Positions 15,177-23,953 of a stretch of 64,000 nt of DNA are shown here, in pieces. Origin of the DNA: Microbacterium sp. ET2 (GTDB taxonomy: Bacteria; Actinomycetota; Actinomycetes; Actinomycetales; Microbacteriaceae); NCBI RefSeq assembly GCF_030347395.1, contig NZ_CP128170.1, positions 2,666,001-2,730,000 on the forward strand, written 5' to 3'. Numbering within the stretch: the stretch's first letter is position 1; each line of letters starts with the position of its first letter. The translations under genes were made by a program, and so were the position numbers. The notes below the pieces were generated by a model. That model saw nothing but the letters and a program-made list of their open reading frames with translations, was not told the origin of the DNA and did not search any database.

Positions 15177-15995
15177 ATGCCGACTCTCCGCCACAACGGT
15201 GCCCGCCTCTCGTGGGAGGTCGCCGGCCCCGACGCTGCTCCGGCGCTCCTCTTCCTTCACGCCGGGATCGCGACGTCGGCGATGTGGGATCCGCTGTGGG
15301 GGGACCTGCAGCGCGACTTCCGTGTCATCCGCTATGACCTTCGCTGGTTCGGCGACAGCCCCTCCGACGACGTGGAGTACTCCAACCGCGACGACGCGGT
15401 CGCCGTCCTCGATGCCGCCGGTGTGGAGCAGGCGATCTTCATCGGGGCCTCCTACGGCGGGGCGGTGGCGATCGACACGGCGCTGGAGTTTCCCGGCCGC
15501 GTCGCCGGTCTCGTGACGATCGGGTCGGGTCCGGGAGGCTATCCCGAGGTGGAGCCGACGCGCCGCGAGAAGGAGCTGCTGGCTCCGATCGAGGAGGCGG
15601 AGGAGGCGCGCGACTGGGATCGCCTCGTCGAGTTCGAAGCGCTCTACTGGGGTGTCGGGCCCACGCGCGAGACCGCCGACGTCGACCCGATCTTCCTGCA
15701 GCGGCTGCGTGAGCTCGGCGCCGCGAACAAGCCACTCCTGGACGGCGATCCCCGGCCGGTGCCGATGGAGCCGCGCGCCTACGGGCGCCTGGGCGAGATC
15801 ACGGTGCCCGCACTGTTCATCGTCGGTGAGCACGACACGTCCGCCGCGCGGGCGCAGGCCGAGGCCCTCGCGGAGGCCGTCGACGGGTCATCCCTCCATG
15901 TCTTCCCGGGCACGGCGCACATGCCGAGCGTGGAGTATCCGCAGCCATTCCTCGGCCTGCTGCGGGAATGGCTCACGGGGCAGGTCGCCGGCTGA
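15177..15995 (+). CDS. Alpha/beta-fold hydrolase
   Basis: A 272-residue alpha/beta hydrolase. The oxyanion region is LLFLHAGIATSAMWD, the nucleophile elbow is GASYGG, the acid is in FIVGEHDTS, and the catalytic histidine is in GTAHMPSVEYP. The sequence FRVIRYDLRWFGDS is typical of the haloperoxidase/3-oxoadipate-enol-lactonase branch. Start at ATG 15177, the first in-frame codon at the domain edge. It is divergent from the two-component system and may share its regulator site. Substrate unknown. Confidence 0.88.
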   Translation: MPTLRHNGARLSWEVAGPDAAPALLFLHAGIATSAMWDPLWGDLQRDFRVIRYDLRWFGDSPSDDVEYSNRDDAVAVLDAAGVEQAIFIGASYGGAVAIDTALEFPGRVAGLVTIGSGPGGYPEVEPTRREKELLAPIEEAEEARDWDRLVEFEALYWGVGPTRETADVDPIFLQRLRELGAANKPLLDGDPRPVPMEPRAYGRLGEITVPALFIVGEHDTSAARAQAEALAEAVDGSSLHVFPGTAHMPSVEYPQPFLGLLREWLTGQVAG

Positions 15996-16076
15996 TAGCA
16001 GGGCGGTGACCGCGCGACAACCCCGGACCCCGGAAACCGGCGCCCGCGACAGACTGGTGGCGGAGGATCTCACCAG

Positions 16077-17138
16077 ATGACGTCATCACAGCCGCCGCGC
16101 CTGTCGCTCTTCGTCGAGCCGGCCGAATGGGTCGAGCAGGCGCTCGCCGCGGCGGCGGTGATCGACGGGCTCGGCGTCGACGTGCCCGTGACGCTGGCGT
16201 GGGCTGCCGAGGTCGGGCGGATGCTGCCCCGCGATGCCTCGCTCACCGACCGCTGGCAGCTGCTCGTCGGCACCGCGTTCCTCGATGTCGGCGCCGCGCG
16301 AACCCTCGAACCGCACCTCGACGCGCTGGCCATCCTCGGCGAGGCGGGCATCGGGCCCGACGGCTCCGATCCGGACGGCCCCGATCCGGACGGCGCCGCG
16401 ACGTGGGGGGTCTTCGCCGCCGAAGGCGCCGGCACGCGGCTGACGGCCGAGCCGGATGCCACGGGCTGGACGATTCACGGGACGAAGCCGTGGTGCTCGC
16501 TGGCCGGTTCGCTCTCGCACGCGCTCGTCACGGCGTGGGTCGACGATGAGCATCGACGGCTCTTCGCGGTTCCGCTTCGCCATGAGACCGTGACTGCGCG
16601 CTCCGGTCCCTGGCACGCCCGTGGCCTCTCGCAGGTGGTCAGCGCCCCCGTGGACTTCGCCGGCACACCCGCCGAGCCGGTCGGCGACGCCGGCTGGTAT
16701 CTGCGCCGCCTCGGCTTCGCGCACGGCGGGGTGGGGGTCGCGGCAGCGTGGTGGGGTGGGGCAATGGGTCTCCTTCCCGCGCTGCGCGCCGCGGCCAGCG
16801 CCGAACGCGCCGACCAGATCGCCCACCAGCATCTGGGCGATGCCGATGCGGCGCTGTGGGCGGCACGCGCGGTGCTGGCCGAGACCGCCGACGTGTTCTC
16901 CGCCGGTCCGCGGGCCGATGCGGGGCTGCTCGCGAACCGCGCCCGCACCGTGACTGTTCGTGCGGCGACGCTCGCGCTCGAGACGGCCGACCTCGCGCTC
17001 GGGCCCCTGCCGCTCGTCGCCGACGAGGCCCACGCGCGACGCGTGGCCGACCTGCACCTCTATCTCCGCCAGCACCACGGTGCGCGCGACGCGGCGCGGA
17101 TCGGGCGCGACCTCGCAGCGTCGGAGCAGCCGTGGTGA
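16077..17138 (+). CDS. Acyl-CoA dehydrogenase-like flavoprotein, first gene of a glycan-modification-like cassette
   Basis: A 353-residue protein with acyl-CoA dehydrogenase features: a middle domain (WGVFAAEGAGTRLTAEPDATGWTIHGTKPWCSLAGSLSHALV) and a C-terminal helical bundle with RADQIAHQHLGDADAALWAARAVL and the late LHLYLRQHHGARD motif seen at the end of the family. The N-terminal helical domain is short compared with standard enzymes (about 380 residues), and the usual catalytic glutamate is not obvious, so it may not oxidise a normal acyl-CoA. Its stop overlaps the next gene by 4 bp (GTGA). It is the presumed promoter-proximal gene of the three-gene unit. Confidence 0.83.
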   Translation: MTSSQPPRLSLFVEPAEWVEQALAAAAVIDGLGVDVPVTLAWAAEVGRMLPRDASLTDRWQLLVGTAFLDVGAARTLEPHLDALAILGEAGIGPDGSDPDGPDPDGAATWGVFAAEGAGTRLTAEPDATGWTIHGTKPWCSLAGSLSHALVTAWVDDEHRRLFAVPLRHETVTARSGPWHARGLSQVVSAPVDFAGTPAEPVGDAGWYLRRLGFAHGGVGVAAAWWGGAMGLLPALRAAASAERADQIAHQHLGDADAALWAARAVLAETADVFSAGPRADAGLLANRARTVTVRAATLALETADLALGPLPLVADEAHARRVADLHLYLRQHHGARDAARIGRDLAASEQPW

Positions 17139-18517
17139 CCTTCAGCCACCTCGATACCGGCACCGACGAGGAGCGCTGGCAGGCCGCGTTCGATGCGCGT
17201 CGGCTGCCGAACGCCGACGTCGACGTCGATACGCTCGTCGTGGTCTCGGCCCACCCCGACGACGAGACGCTCGGCGTCGCCGGACTCATGCACACGGTCG
17301 CAGCGCGCGGCGGCCGGGTCATGGTCGTCGTCGCGACCGACGGCGAGAACTCCCACCCCGCCTCGCCCACCCATACGCCCGACGACCTGCGTTCGGTGCG
17401 TCGCGGCGAGGTGCGCGAAGCGCTGGACAAGGTCTGCCCCGCGGCATCCGTCGCCTTCCTCGGTCACACCGATGGCGGCCTCGATGCCGTGCAGGTGCCG
17501 CTGACCGGCGAGATCGAAGCGCTCGTGCGGACGGTCGGCACGCCACGCTCGCGCACGCTCGTCGTCTCGCCGTGGACCGGCGACGCGCACCGCGACCACC
17601 GGATCGCCGGCGAAGCCGCACACGCCGTCGCCCGGCACCTGGGCGTTCGCTATCGGGCGTACCCGATCTGGCTCTGGCACTGGGGGAGCGCGGATGACCC
17701 GCCGTGGGGTCACATCGAACTGGTGCCGCTCGGCGCCGAGACCCGCCGGGCGAAGGGCGAAGCGCTCGCCGCCCACCGCAGCCAGACGGCGGCGCTGTCT
17801 GCCGCGCCCGGCGACGAGGCGATCGTGAGCGGACGGATGCTGCAGCACTTCACCCGCGGCTTCGAGACCTTGATCCGTATCGACGACGATCCCGCGACCG
17901 ACGAGGCGTGGCACAGGTCGACGCCGAAGGAGCACTTCGCCGACCTCTACGCCCGCCGCCCTGACCCGTGGGGCTTCGAGACCCGCTGGTACGAAGAGCG
18001 GAAGCGCGCGGTGCTGCTCGCGTCGCTGCCCCGACCGCGCTACGAGCGGGCGGTCGAACTCGGCAGCTCGACCGGGGTGCTGACCGCGCAGCTCGCCGAA
18101 CGGTGCGACGAGCTCGTCGGCGTCGACTTCGCCGACGCGGCGCTCGAGACCGCGCGCGATCGACTGGGTGAGCGTGAGAACGTCACGCTCGTGCGCGCGA
18201 CGCTTCCGGCGGAGTGGCCCGAGGGCACGTTCGACCTCATCGTGATGTCGGAGGTCGGCTACTTCTGGGACGCCCCCGACCTCGAACGCGCCATCGGGTC
18301 AGCCATCGCGTCGCTGCGCCCCGAGGGGCATCTCGTCGCGTGCCACTGGCGGCATCCGGTCGACACCAATCCCGTGAGCGGTGACGGGGTGCACATCGCG
18401 CTGCGCACTCAGCACGAACTCGCGGTGGTCGTGCGGCACGAAGAGGATGACTTCCTGCTCGAGGTCTTCGCTCGTCCTCCGGCGCCGTCCGTCGCGCGCG
18501 AAACAGGCATGCTGTGA
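17135..18517 (+). CDS. Bifunctional PIG-L-type deacetylase / NodS-like SAM methyltransferase
   Basis: A 460-residue fusion. Residues 1 to about 245 are a PIG-L/LmbE deacetylase: AHPDDE at 39-44 and HRDH at 152-155, the zinc-binding pattern for N-acetylglucosamine-type deacetylation. Residues about 262-455 are a class I methyltransferase resembling NodS: PKEHFADLYARRPDPWGFETRW, motif I AVELGSSTG at 306-314, VGVDFADAALETAR, and LIVMSEVGYFW. GTG 17135 overlaps the previous stop. Removing an N-acetyl group and methylating the freed amine in one polypeptide is a sensible reading, but the substrate is not known. Confidence 0.9.
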   Translation: MTFSHLDTGTDEERWQAAFDARRLPNADVDVDTLVVVSAHPDDETLGVAGLMHTVAARGGRVMVVVATDGENSHPASPTHTPDDLRSVRRGEVREALDKVCPAASVAFLGHTDGGLDAVQVPLTGEIEALVRTVGTPRSRTLVVSPWTGDAHRDHRIAGEAAHAVARHLGVRYRAYPIWLWHWGSADDPPWGHIELVPLGAETRRAKGEALAAHRSQTAALSAAPGDEAIVSGRMLQHFTRGFETLIRIDDDPATDEAWHRSTPKEHFADLYARRPDPWGFETRWYEERKRAVLLASLPRPRYERAVELGSSTGVLTAQLAERCDELVGVDFADAALETARDRLGERENVTLVRATLPAEWPEGTFDLIVMSEVGYFWDAPDLERAIGSAIASLRPEGHLVACHWRHPVDTNPVSGDGVHIALRTQHELAVVVRHEEDDFLLEVFARPPAPSVARETGML

Positions 18518-19203
18518 TCGCGATGGCCGTCGTCGTGCCCGTGCACGACGAGCAAGAGCTGCTGGCGCGCTGTCTGACCTCGCTCACCGCCGCAGTGGGC
18601 GCCGCCGAGCGGGCGGGGGTGCGCGTGGAGGTCGTCACGGTGCTGGATGCCTGCACCGACCGGTCGGCCGCCATCGCCGACGGGTTCGACGTGACGGTGG
18701 TCGAGGTCTCGGCGGCGCGGGTGGGCGCCGCACGCCGTGCGGGAGTGGCCGAGGCGCTGCGCCTGCTCGACCCGGTCGACCTGGGCGACGTGTGGATCGC
18801 GAACACCGACGCCGATTCGGCGGTGCCCGCGAACTGGCTCACCCATCAGCTCACGCTGATGCGGGCGGGCTCCGATGTCGTGCTCGGCACAGTGCGTCCC
18901 GACTTCGCCGACCTCGCGCCCGCGCACGCGGCGTACTGGCGCGCCACCCACCATCGGGGCCGCCCGCCCGGCAACACGCACGGCGCCAATCTGGGGGTCC
19001 GGGGGAGTGTGTACCGCGCCGCCGGGGGGTTCACCGAGGTGCCTGAGCACGAAGACGTCCGGCTCGTCGAGGCGGCCCGTGCGCTCGGCGCGGTCGTCAC
19101 CGCGAGCGATGTCGCCGAGGTGCTCACGTCGGGACGTGTCGAGGGGCGGACCCCGGGAGGGTATGCCGCCTTCGTCCGCGCCACGGCGGCGCAGTTCGCC
19201 TGA
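18514..19203 (+). CDS. Family 2 glycosyltransferase
   Basis: A 229-residue GT-A enzyme: MAVVVPVHDEQELLARCLTSL at the nucleotide-sugar site, ARVGAARRAG, IANTDADS carrying the metal-binding DxD, GTHGANLGVRGSVYRAAGGF-like acceptor region (here NTHGANLGVRGSVYRAAGGF), and EHEDVRLVEAARA. No membrane helix is present, so it is cytoplasmic. GTG 18514 overlaps the preceding stop by 4 bp. With the deacetylase/methyltransferase it forms a set functionally parallel to NodC, NodB and NodS (inference). Confidence 0.88.
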   Translation: MIAMAVVVPVHDEQELLARCLTSLTAAVGAAERAGVRVEVVTVLDACTDRSAAIADGFDVTVVEVSAARVGAARRAGVAEALRLLDPVDLGDVWIANTDADSAVPANWLTHQLTLMRAGSDVVLGTVRPDFADLAPAHAAYWRATHHRGRPPGNTHGANLGVRGSVYRAAGGFTEVPEHEDVRLVEAARALGAVVTASDVAEVLTSGRVEGRTPGGYAAFVRATAAQFA

Positions 19204-19220
19204 GCCGTACACTCAGCCTC

Positions 19221-20099
19221 ATGCGCCACGGCATCGTCATCCTTCCGCAGGAGCCCTGGGCCGAGGCCCGCCGGAAGTGGGAGGCGGCCGAGCAGCTCGG
19301 CTTCGACCACGCCTGGACGTACGACCACCTCTCCTGGCGGTCCCTCGCCGACCAGCCGTGGCACGCGACGATCCCGACGCTGACCGCCGCGGCCCTCGCG
19401 ACCGCCACCATCGGACTCGGCACCTTCGTCGCGTCGCCGAACTTCCGGCATCCGGTGCCCTTCGCCAAAGAGGTGGCGACCGTCGATGAGATCTCGGGCG
19501 GGCGGATGCTGCTGGGCGTCGGATCGGGCGGCACCGGCTTCGACGCCTTCGTCCTCGGCCAGCCGGAGTACACGCCCCGCCAGCGCCACGAGCGGTACGT
19601 CGAATTCGTCGCCGCGCTCGACGAGCTCCTGCGGTTCGAGCACCCCGGATCGGGCGGGATCAGCTTCGCCGGCGACTGGTACACCGCCCACAACGCGCGG
19701 ATGGTGGGGGAGCCGGCGCAGCAGCCGCGCGTGCCGCTGATCCTGGCGGCCAATGGTCCGAAGGGGTTGGCGCTGGTGGCCGAGCGCGGTGATGCGTGGG
19801 TGACGACGGGGCCCGAGGGCAAGCCCGTGGAGGAGTGGTGGCAGGCCGTCGCCGCCCTCTCGTCACGCCTCGATGACGCCCTCGACGCACGCGGTCGCAA
19901 CCCGCGGACGCTCGACCGGTACCTCTCGCTCGATTCCGAGAGCACGTACTTCCTCGAGAGCGTGCAGAAGTTCGAGGATGCCGCGGGGCGCGCCGCCGAA
20001 CTCGGGTTCACCGACGTCATCACCCACTGGCCGCGCCCCGACGGCATCTACGCCGGCAGCGAGGACGTGCTCGTCGAGGTCGCATCGCGGTTCTCCTGA
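19221..20099 (+). CDS. LLM-class flavin-dependent oxidoreductase
   Basis: A 292-residue luciferase-like TIM barrel: GIVILPQEPWAEARRKWEAAEQLGFDHAWTYDHLSW, TIGLGTFVASPNFRHPVPFAKE, and the family signature SGGRMLLGVGSGG. Probably uses FMN or F420. It follows the glycosyltransferase by 17 nt on the same strand and may be the fourth gene of the cassette. It is convergent with the CHAD gene 2 bp away. Substrate unknown. Confidence 0.9.
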   Translation: MRHGIVILPQEPWAEARRKWEAAEQLGFDHAWTYDHLSWRSLADQPWHATIPTLTAAALATATIGLGTFVASPNFRHPVPFAKEVATVDEISGGRMLLGVGSGGTGFDAFVLGQPEYTPRQRHERYVEFVAALDELLRFEHPGSGGISFAGDWYTAHNARMVGEPAQQPRVPLILAANGPKGLALVAERGDAWVTTGPEGKPVEEWWQAVAALSSRLDDALDARGRNPRTLDRYLSLDSESTYFLESVQKFEDAAGRAAELGFTDVITHWPRPDGIYAGSEDVLVEVASRFS

Positions 20100-20101
20100 C
20101 C

Positions 20102-20974
20102 TCATCGCGTCCAGGCCCTCACCGACTTCTTCGTCGCCACCTTCCACGCCCCATCGAAGCGTCCGAGGGCGAGCTCACCTCTCCGCTCCTCGCGGGCATG
20201 CAGGCACCCGTACAGGAACGCGGCGCGCGGCGACGTCTCGGCGGCCGCCAACTTGCGGATCCGCGCACGCATCACCACACTGTCCTGGAACTCACCGAGC
20301 TCCTCCTGCACGTCCTCCATCCGCGACGCGAAGAGCGCGGCGGGTTCTCCGAAAGCATCCGTCAGCGCTTCGCCGGCGTACCGCGCGCGCTTCGCCGCCT
20401 TCCGGGCTTCGTGGAGCGCGAGGTCGCGTTCGCCCGGCGTCTCGGCCTCGCGGGCGTGGGTGACTGCGGTCCGTACCCGGGAGAGGGCCTTGCCCGCTCG
20501 TCGAGGCAGCACGCGTCGAGCGCGCTCGCCCGCCCTCGCGCTCAGCGGTGGATCGTCGACGAAGCGATGCAGATCGTGGACGAGCCGGTGGTACCGGGCG
20601 GAGTCCAGGGTGGCACGCAGCCCCTCGTGCGCCGTTCGATGGGCGTCATCCATTCGCTCTTCGATAGACGCAGCTGCGTCCGCTGCTGCCTCCTCCTCAC
20701 GGATCGCCGCGGCGATCTCCTCACGCATCACCTCGGCGTCGCGTGCCACACCGAGTTCGCCGGCGAGCCACTTCAACTCGGTGCGCAGATGCGCGACCTC
20801 TTCCGCGCGGAACATCGGCGCAAAGGTCTGCAGCAGGCTTCGCAGCCGGCGCGTCGCGACGCGCATCTGATGCACTCCTCCAGGTTCGTCGAGCCGCGCA
20901 CGCGGCTCGTTGTGGAGGATGGCCGCGACGTGCGCGCGCGCACTGAGGGTGAGCACTTCTCCGGCTGACGGCAT
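20102..20974 (-). CDS. CHAD-domain protein
   Basis: A 290-residue mostly helical protein. GVHQMRVATRRLRSLLQTF carries the conserved histidine and basic patch of CHAD domains, repeated later as LHEARKAAKRARYAGEAL, with DSVVMRARI near the end. CHAD domains bind polyphosphate. No CYTH triphosphatase is fused or adjacent. The start at 20974 is preferred over the in-frame ATG at 20980 because AAGGAG sits 6 nt upstream of the former and directly abuts the latter. Confidence 0.9.
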   Translation of the reverse strand: MPSAGEVLTLSARAHVAAILHNEPRARLDEPGGVHQMRVATRRLRSLLQTFAPMFRAEEVAHLRTELKWLAGELGVARDAEVMREEIAAAIREEEAAADAAASIEERMDDAHRTAHEGLRATLDSARYHRLVHDLHRFVDDPPLSARAGERARRVLPRRAGKALSRVRTAVTHAREAETPGERDLALHEARKAAKRARYAGEALTDAFGEPAALFASRMEDVQEELGEFQDSVVMRARIRKLAAAETSPRAAFLYGCLHAREERRGELALGRFDGAWKVATKKSVRAWTR

Positions 20975-21040
20975 GCGCATCTCCTTCGATCGACACCGCG
21001 CCGGCCCCGCATGACCATGAGTGCATGCCAGGGTGGGGCC

Positions 21041-21652
21041 GTGAAACTCTATTCTGACTTCGCGCCGCAGCGAACGCGCCAGATCATCGCAGATACTCTC
21101 GCGCTCGCCGCGATCGTTCTTTGGATCTGGTTCGGCATCGCCGTGTACTCCGCCGTCGCGGCCCTGGCCTCTTTCGGCGTCGACATGCAGCGAGCAGGCA
21201 GCGGGTTCCAGGAGTCCATGACCGACATCGGCGACCGGCTGGCCGACATCCCGCTCATCGGCGGGACCGTGCGTGCGCCCTTCGACGGCGCGAGCTCGGC
21301 CGGGACGGCGCTCGAGCAGGCGGGTGAGAGTCAACAGGCGCTGGTGCAGCAGCTGGCGCTGACGCTGGGCCTGGGGATCGCGCTGATCCCGACGATGCTC
21401 GTGCTGGCGATCTGGCTGATCCCTCGCATCCGCTTCATCCGGCGGGCGCGGCGCGCCCGGGTGGTGCTTCGCAGCGGCGCGGGCATGGACCTGCTGGCCC
21501 TGCGCGCGCTCGCGAATCAGAAGCTCACGGCTCTCGCCGCAGTGCATGCCGACGCCTCGGGAGCGTGGCGCCGCGGCGACCCCGCCGTCCTCGCACAGCT
21601 CGCAGCCCTCGAGCTGAAGTCGTCGGGTATCAGGATTCGGCCGACGACGTAG
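21041..21652 (+). CDS. Two-helix membrane protein, unknown function
   Basis: About 203 residues from GTG 21041, which follows AGGGTGGGG; an upstream in-frame ATG (21011) is possible. One hydrophobic helix at about residues 18-42 and another at about 100-125 flank an extracytoplasmic loop, and an arginine-rich cytoplasmic stretch (RIRFIRRARRARVVLR) follows. The C-terminal part is soluble. No family recognised. The end overlaps the convergent TetR gene by 23 bp. Confidence 0.75.
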   Translation: MKLYSDFAPQRTRQIIADTLALAAIVLWIWFGIAVYSAVAALASFGVDMQRAGSGFQESMTDIGDRLADIPLIGGTVRAPFDGASSAGTALEQAGESQQALVQQLALTLGLGIALIPTMLVLAIWLIPRIRFIRRARRARVVLRSGAGMDLLALRALANQKLTALAAVHADASGAWRRGDPAVLAQLAALELKSSGIRIRPTT

Positions 21653-22238
21653 TCGCCGGTGACGGTGCCAGGAGTTTCTGCACGGCCGCACGAGCCGCGC
21701 GCTGCCGCCGGGCCAACTCGGAAGCGTCGCCCGGCGAGCGTGCGATCGTGGTGAGTCCTGCCGGTGAGAGTTGCCACGACTGCGCGATCGCGTAGATGAG
21801 GACGAGCAGGTCCGGGCCGGTGAACGGCGCAATGGCGGCAGGAGTGACCGCGGAGGCCTTCTCGACGAATTCGCCGAGCGCTTCTTCAGCGGGTTCGGGG
21901 CGCTCGAGTTGCGCCCACATGCTGATGCGCAGCGGTTGCGGATTGGTGTGGTGGTAGGAGACGAGATCCGAAGCCCAGTCGGCAAGGTCATCGGGGCGAG
22001 GCGGAATCTCGGCGTTCATCGTGGTGATGGCATGCCGGAAGCAGCTGTCGAACAGTCCGCTCTTATGACCGAAGTAGGCGTAGATCATGCGCACGCTGCA
22101 GCCGGCTGCTCGCGCGATCCGGTCGACCCGCCCGCCGGCGAAGCCCACCGCGGAGAACTCGTCGCAGGCAGCCTCCAGGATTCGCGCACGGGTGGCGTCG
22201 GCGTCTCGCGCATGTGCTTGTTCGTTCCGCTCCGACAT
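21630..22238 (-). CDS. TetR-family transcriptional regulator
   Basis: A 202-residue regulator. The N-terminal helix-turn-helix is FAGGRVDRIARAAGCSVRMIYAYFGHKSGLF (about residues 32-62), and the C-terminal half resembles TetR_C domains ending in an alanine-rich helix. It is divergent from a Ddn-like gene, with an inverted repeat at 22297-22308 in the 88-bp gap. The natural reading is that it represses that gene and itself. Confidence 0.92.
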   Translation of the reverse strand: MSERNEQAHARDADATRARILEAACDEFSAVGFAGGRVDRIARAAGCSVRMIYAYFGHKSGLFDSCFRHAITTMNAEIPPRPDDLADWASDLVSYHHTNPQPLRISMWAQLERPEPAEEALGEFVEKASAVTPAAIAPFTGPDLLVLIYAIAQSWQLSPAGLTTIARSPGDASELARRQRAARAAVQKLLAPSPATTSSAES

Positions 22239-22296
22239 TTCATCACCAGCCCTCTGTCCCGACTTTCACCTGCATGATCTTGCGCTCACCCTATTT

Positions 22297-22308
22297 GTAA
22301 ATGTTTAC
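22297..22308. promoter_or_regulatory. Candidate TetR operator in the divergent gap
   Basis: GTAAA (22297-22301), TG, TTTAC (22304-22308): a 5-bp inverted repeat in an AT-rich island of an otherwise GC-rich intergenic region. The island contains related GTAA/TTAC half-sites and lies 19 nt upstream of the Ddn-like start codon. Confidence 0.5.
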
Positions 22309-22326
22309 TTACTTGCGGAGGTCATT

Positions 22327-22746
22327 ATGCAGGAAGCAGTGAAGCGAGCGATCGAGATCGACCCGACGTCTTCCGCGCGACAACGCACGATCGACATCAC
22401 CACCATCGGTGCGAAGTCGGGGAGGCCGCGTCGCATTGAGATCTGGTTCTACCGCGCCGACGGTGAGATCTACCTGTCGTCGACACCGGCACGGCGGGCC
22501 TGGTACGCGAACATCGTCGCTCATCCGGAGTTCCTGTTCCACGTCAAGAACGGGGTTCGCGCCGATCTCCGCGCCATCGGAACACCGGTCCGCGATGCGG
22601 AGACCCGGCGGCGGGTCTTCACCTCGATCGTCGACGACCTCAATCAACCGAGAAACCCGGCGGGTCTGCCCCAGCCTGTCGCGCCGGTAGCGGAGTGGAT
22701 GAATGGCAGCCCCCTCATCCACGTCACTTTCCCCGAGGAGGCGTGA
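22327..22746 (+). CDS. F420-type deazaflavin-dependent nitroreductase-family protein (Ddn-like)
   Basis: A 139-residue split-barrel protein: TIDITTIGAKSGRPRRIEIWFYRADGEIYLSS, then RRAWYANIVAHPEFLFHVK, the typical pattern of DUF385/Ddn proteins (T-x-G-R-x-SG-x-x-R, W-x-x-N-L-x-A-x-P). Members use F420H2 to reduce quinones or xenobiotics, or bind other flavins. ATG 22327 follows GGAGG. It is controlled by the divergent TetR in all likelihood. Confidence 0.88.
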   Translation: MQEAVKRAIEIDPTSSARQRTIDITTIGAKSGRPRRIEIWFYRADGEIYLSSTPARRAWYANIVAHPEFLFHVKNGVRADLRAIGTPVRDAETRRRVFTSIVDDLNQPRNPAGLPQPVAPVAEWMNGSPLIHVTFPEEA

Positions 22747-22762
22747 GCGGCATCCCCGTTCG

Positions 22763-23926
22763 CTAGAGCTTCTTCCTCCCGACCCGCTGCTCCGCCATCT
22801 TCCGCACGACGTCGAGCGCTCCGGGAACGTATTCGCCCCAGGCATCACCGACTTTGGCGAGGTCCAGCTTGCCGGTGTGCACCTGTTCGCACAGGCGCAT
22901 CCATCCCTCGCCCATCGCGACCGTCAGTGCGGCCGCGACGCTCGCGTTCACCGCGTTGCCTGCCCCCGGGATGAGCTTGAGGAAGCTGCGGGCGAGGGCC
23001 TGCCCCGAGATCTGCACGCCGAGCTGCGCGAGTGCACCGGCTGACATCATCGTCTTCAGTTCGAGGTCGTAGATTGCGGCGATGCGCCCCATCATCCCGA
23101 GCTGGATCGGCGCCAGGGCCAGCGCGTCGCCGACGGGAATCGGCGTCGCCGCGACGCCGGCGGCGAGCCCTGCGGCGCCGGTGATGATGGGTCGGGCCAT
23201 CTCGCGCTTCCAGGGGAGGTTGAGTCGCTGGGCGATGCGAAACGCATCCTTCGCGTCTGCGGGCGACAGCGCGAGGGTCTCCGCGACGAGATCACCGAGC
23301 CCGTGGCCCGTGCCCTTTCCGTCTTTCTCGCGCGTGGAGGTGGGCATGACCCGGGCGAACGGGATCGTGATCGGCCGTCCGCTCTCGTCGACCGGGTTCT
23401 CGAGCCATTCGATGAACTCGCGGGTGCCCTTCGTCGGTCGCCGGCTTCCCTTGAGCGCGTTGCGTTCCCAGTCGACCTTCGTCAGTACCAGGATGACCGG
23501 CAGCCCCCGGGCATCCAGCTCCTGGATCATGTCGATGTCCGCACGCGTGAGCCTGTCGTCATCAGCCTTCACGCAGTACCAGACCACGGCGATCTGCTCG
23601 TTGCGCGGGTGCTGCTCGATGGTCTTCAGGTGGTCGCGGAGCTGTTCGCGCGGCGGCACCGCCGAGCCGATCTCGAAGCCCTCGATGTCCCAGATGCCGA
23701 GGGAATCGTCGTGGTAGTACCGCACGCCCTTCGTGACAGGCAGACCTTTGCCGACCGCGGCCCAGTCGCGCTGGAACACCGCGTTCACGAGAGAAGACTT
23801 TCCTACGCCGGTGTTGCCGATGACCGCGAGATTGAACCGGCCGTACCGTGACTTCGCCTCGGAGGTCGCCTCGAGGAACGGCCGCTGGTCGATCTGCGGC
23901 TTCTTCGTGGGCGGGTCGGCGGCCAT
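22763..23926 (-). CDS. Era-like GTPase with C-terminal membrane-associated domain (DUF697-like)
   Basis: A 387-residue P-loop GTPase: G1 GNTGVGKS at residues 37-44, switch threonine in VTKGVRYY, G3 region WDIEGFE, and G4 TKVD. The C-terminal third has glycine/alanine-rich hydrophobic stretches (IITGAAGLAAGVAATPIPVGDALALAPIQLGMMGRIA) as in the DUF697/YcjF group, which associates with membranes. Length is normal. It is convergent with the Ddn-like gene. Role unknown; relatives act in envelope stress or membrane remodelling. Confidence 0.88.
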   Translation of the reverse strand: MAADPPTKKPQIDQRPFLEATSEAKSRYGRFNLAVIGNTGVGKSSLVNAVFQRDWAAVGKGLPVTKGVRYYHDDSLGIWDIEGFEIGSAVPPREQLRDHLKTIEQHPRNEQIAVVWYCVKADDDRLTRADIDMIQELDARGLPVILVLTKVDWERNALKGSRRPTKGTREFIEWLENPVDESGRPITIPFARVMPTSTREKDGKGTGHGLGDLVAETLALSPADAKDAFRIAQRLNLPWKREMARPIITGAAGLAAGVAATPIPVGDALALAPIQLGMMGRIAAIYDLELKTMMSAGALAQLGVQISGQALARSFLKLIPGAGNAVNASVAAALTVAMGEGWMRLCEQVHTGKLDLAKVGDAWGEYVPGALDVVRKMAEQRVGRKKL

Positions 23927-23953
23927 GATCGAAACCCTACGCGCGAACGGTCA

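Noticed and set aside
13829..15337. A 502-codon plus-strand frame opposite the histidine kinase, rich in Glu, Asp, Arg and Gln
   Set aside because: Reverse-strand shadow of the kinase; no ribosome site or family similarity, and it would run into the hydrolase gene.
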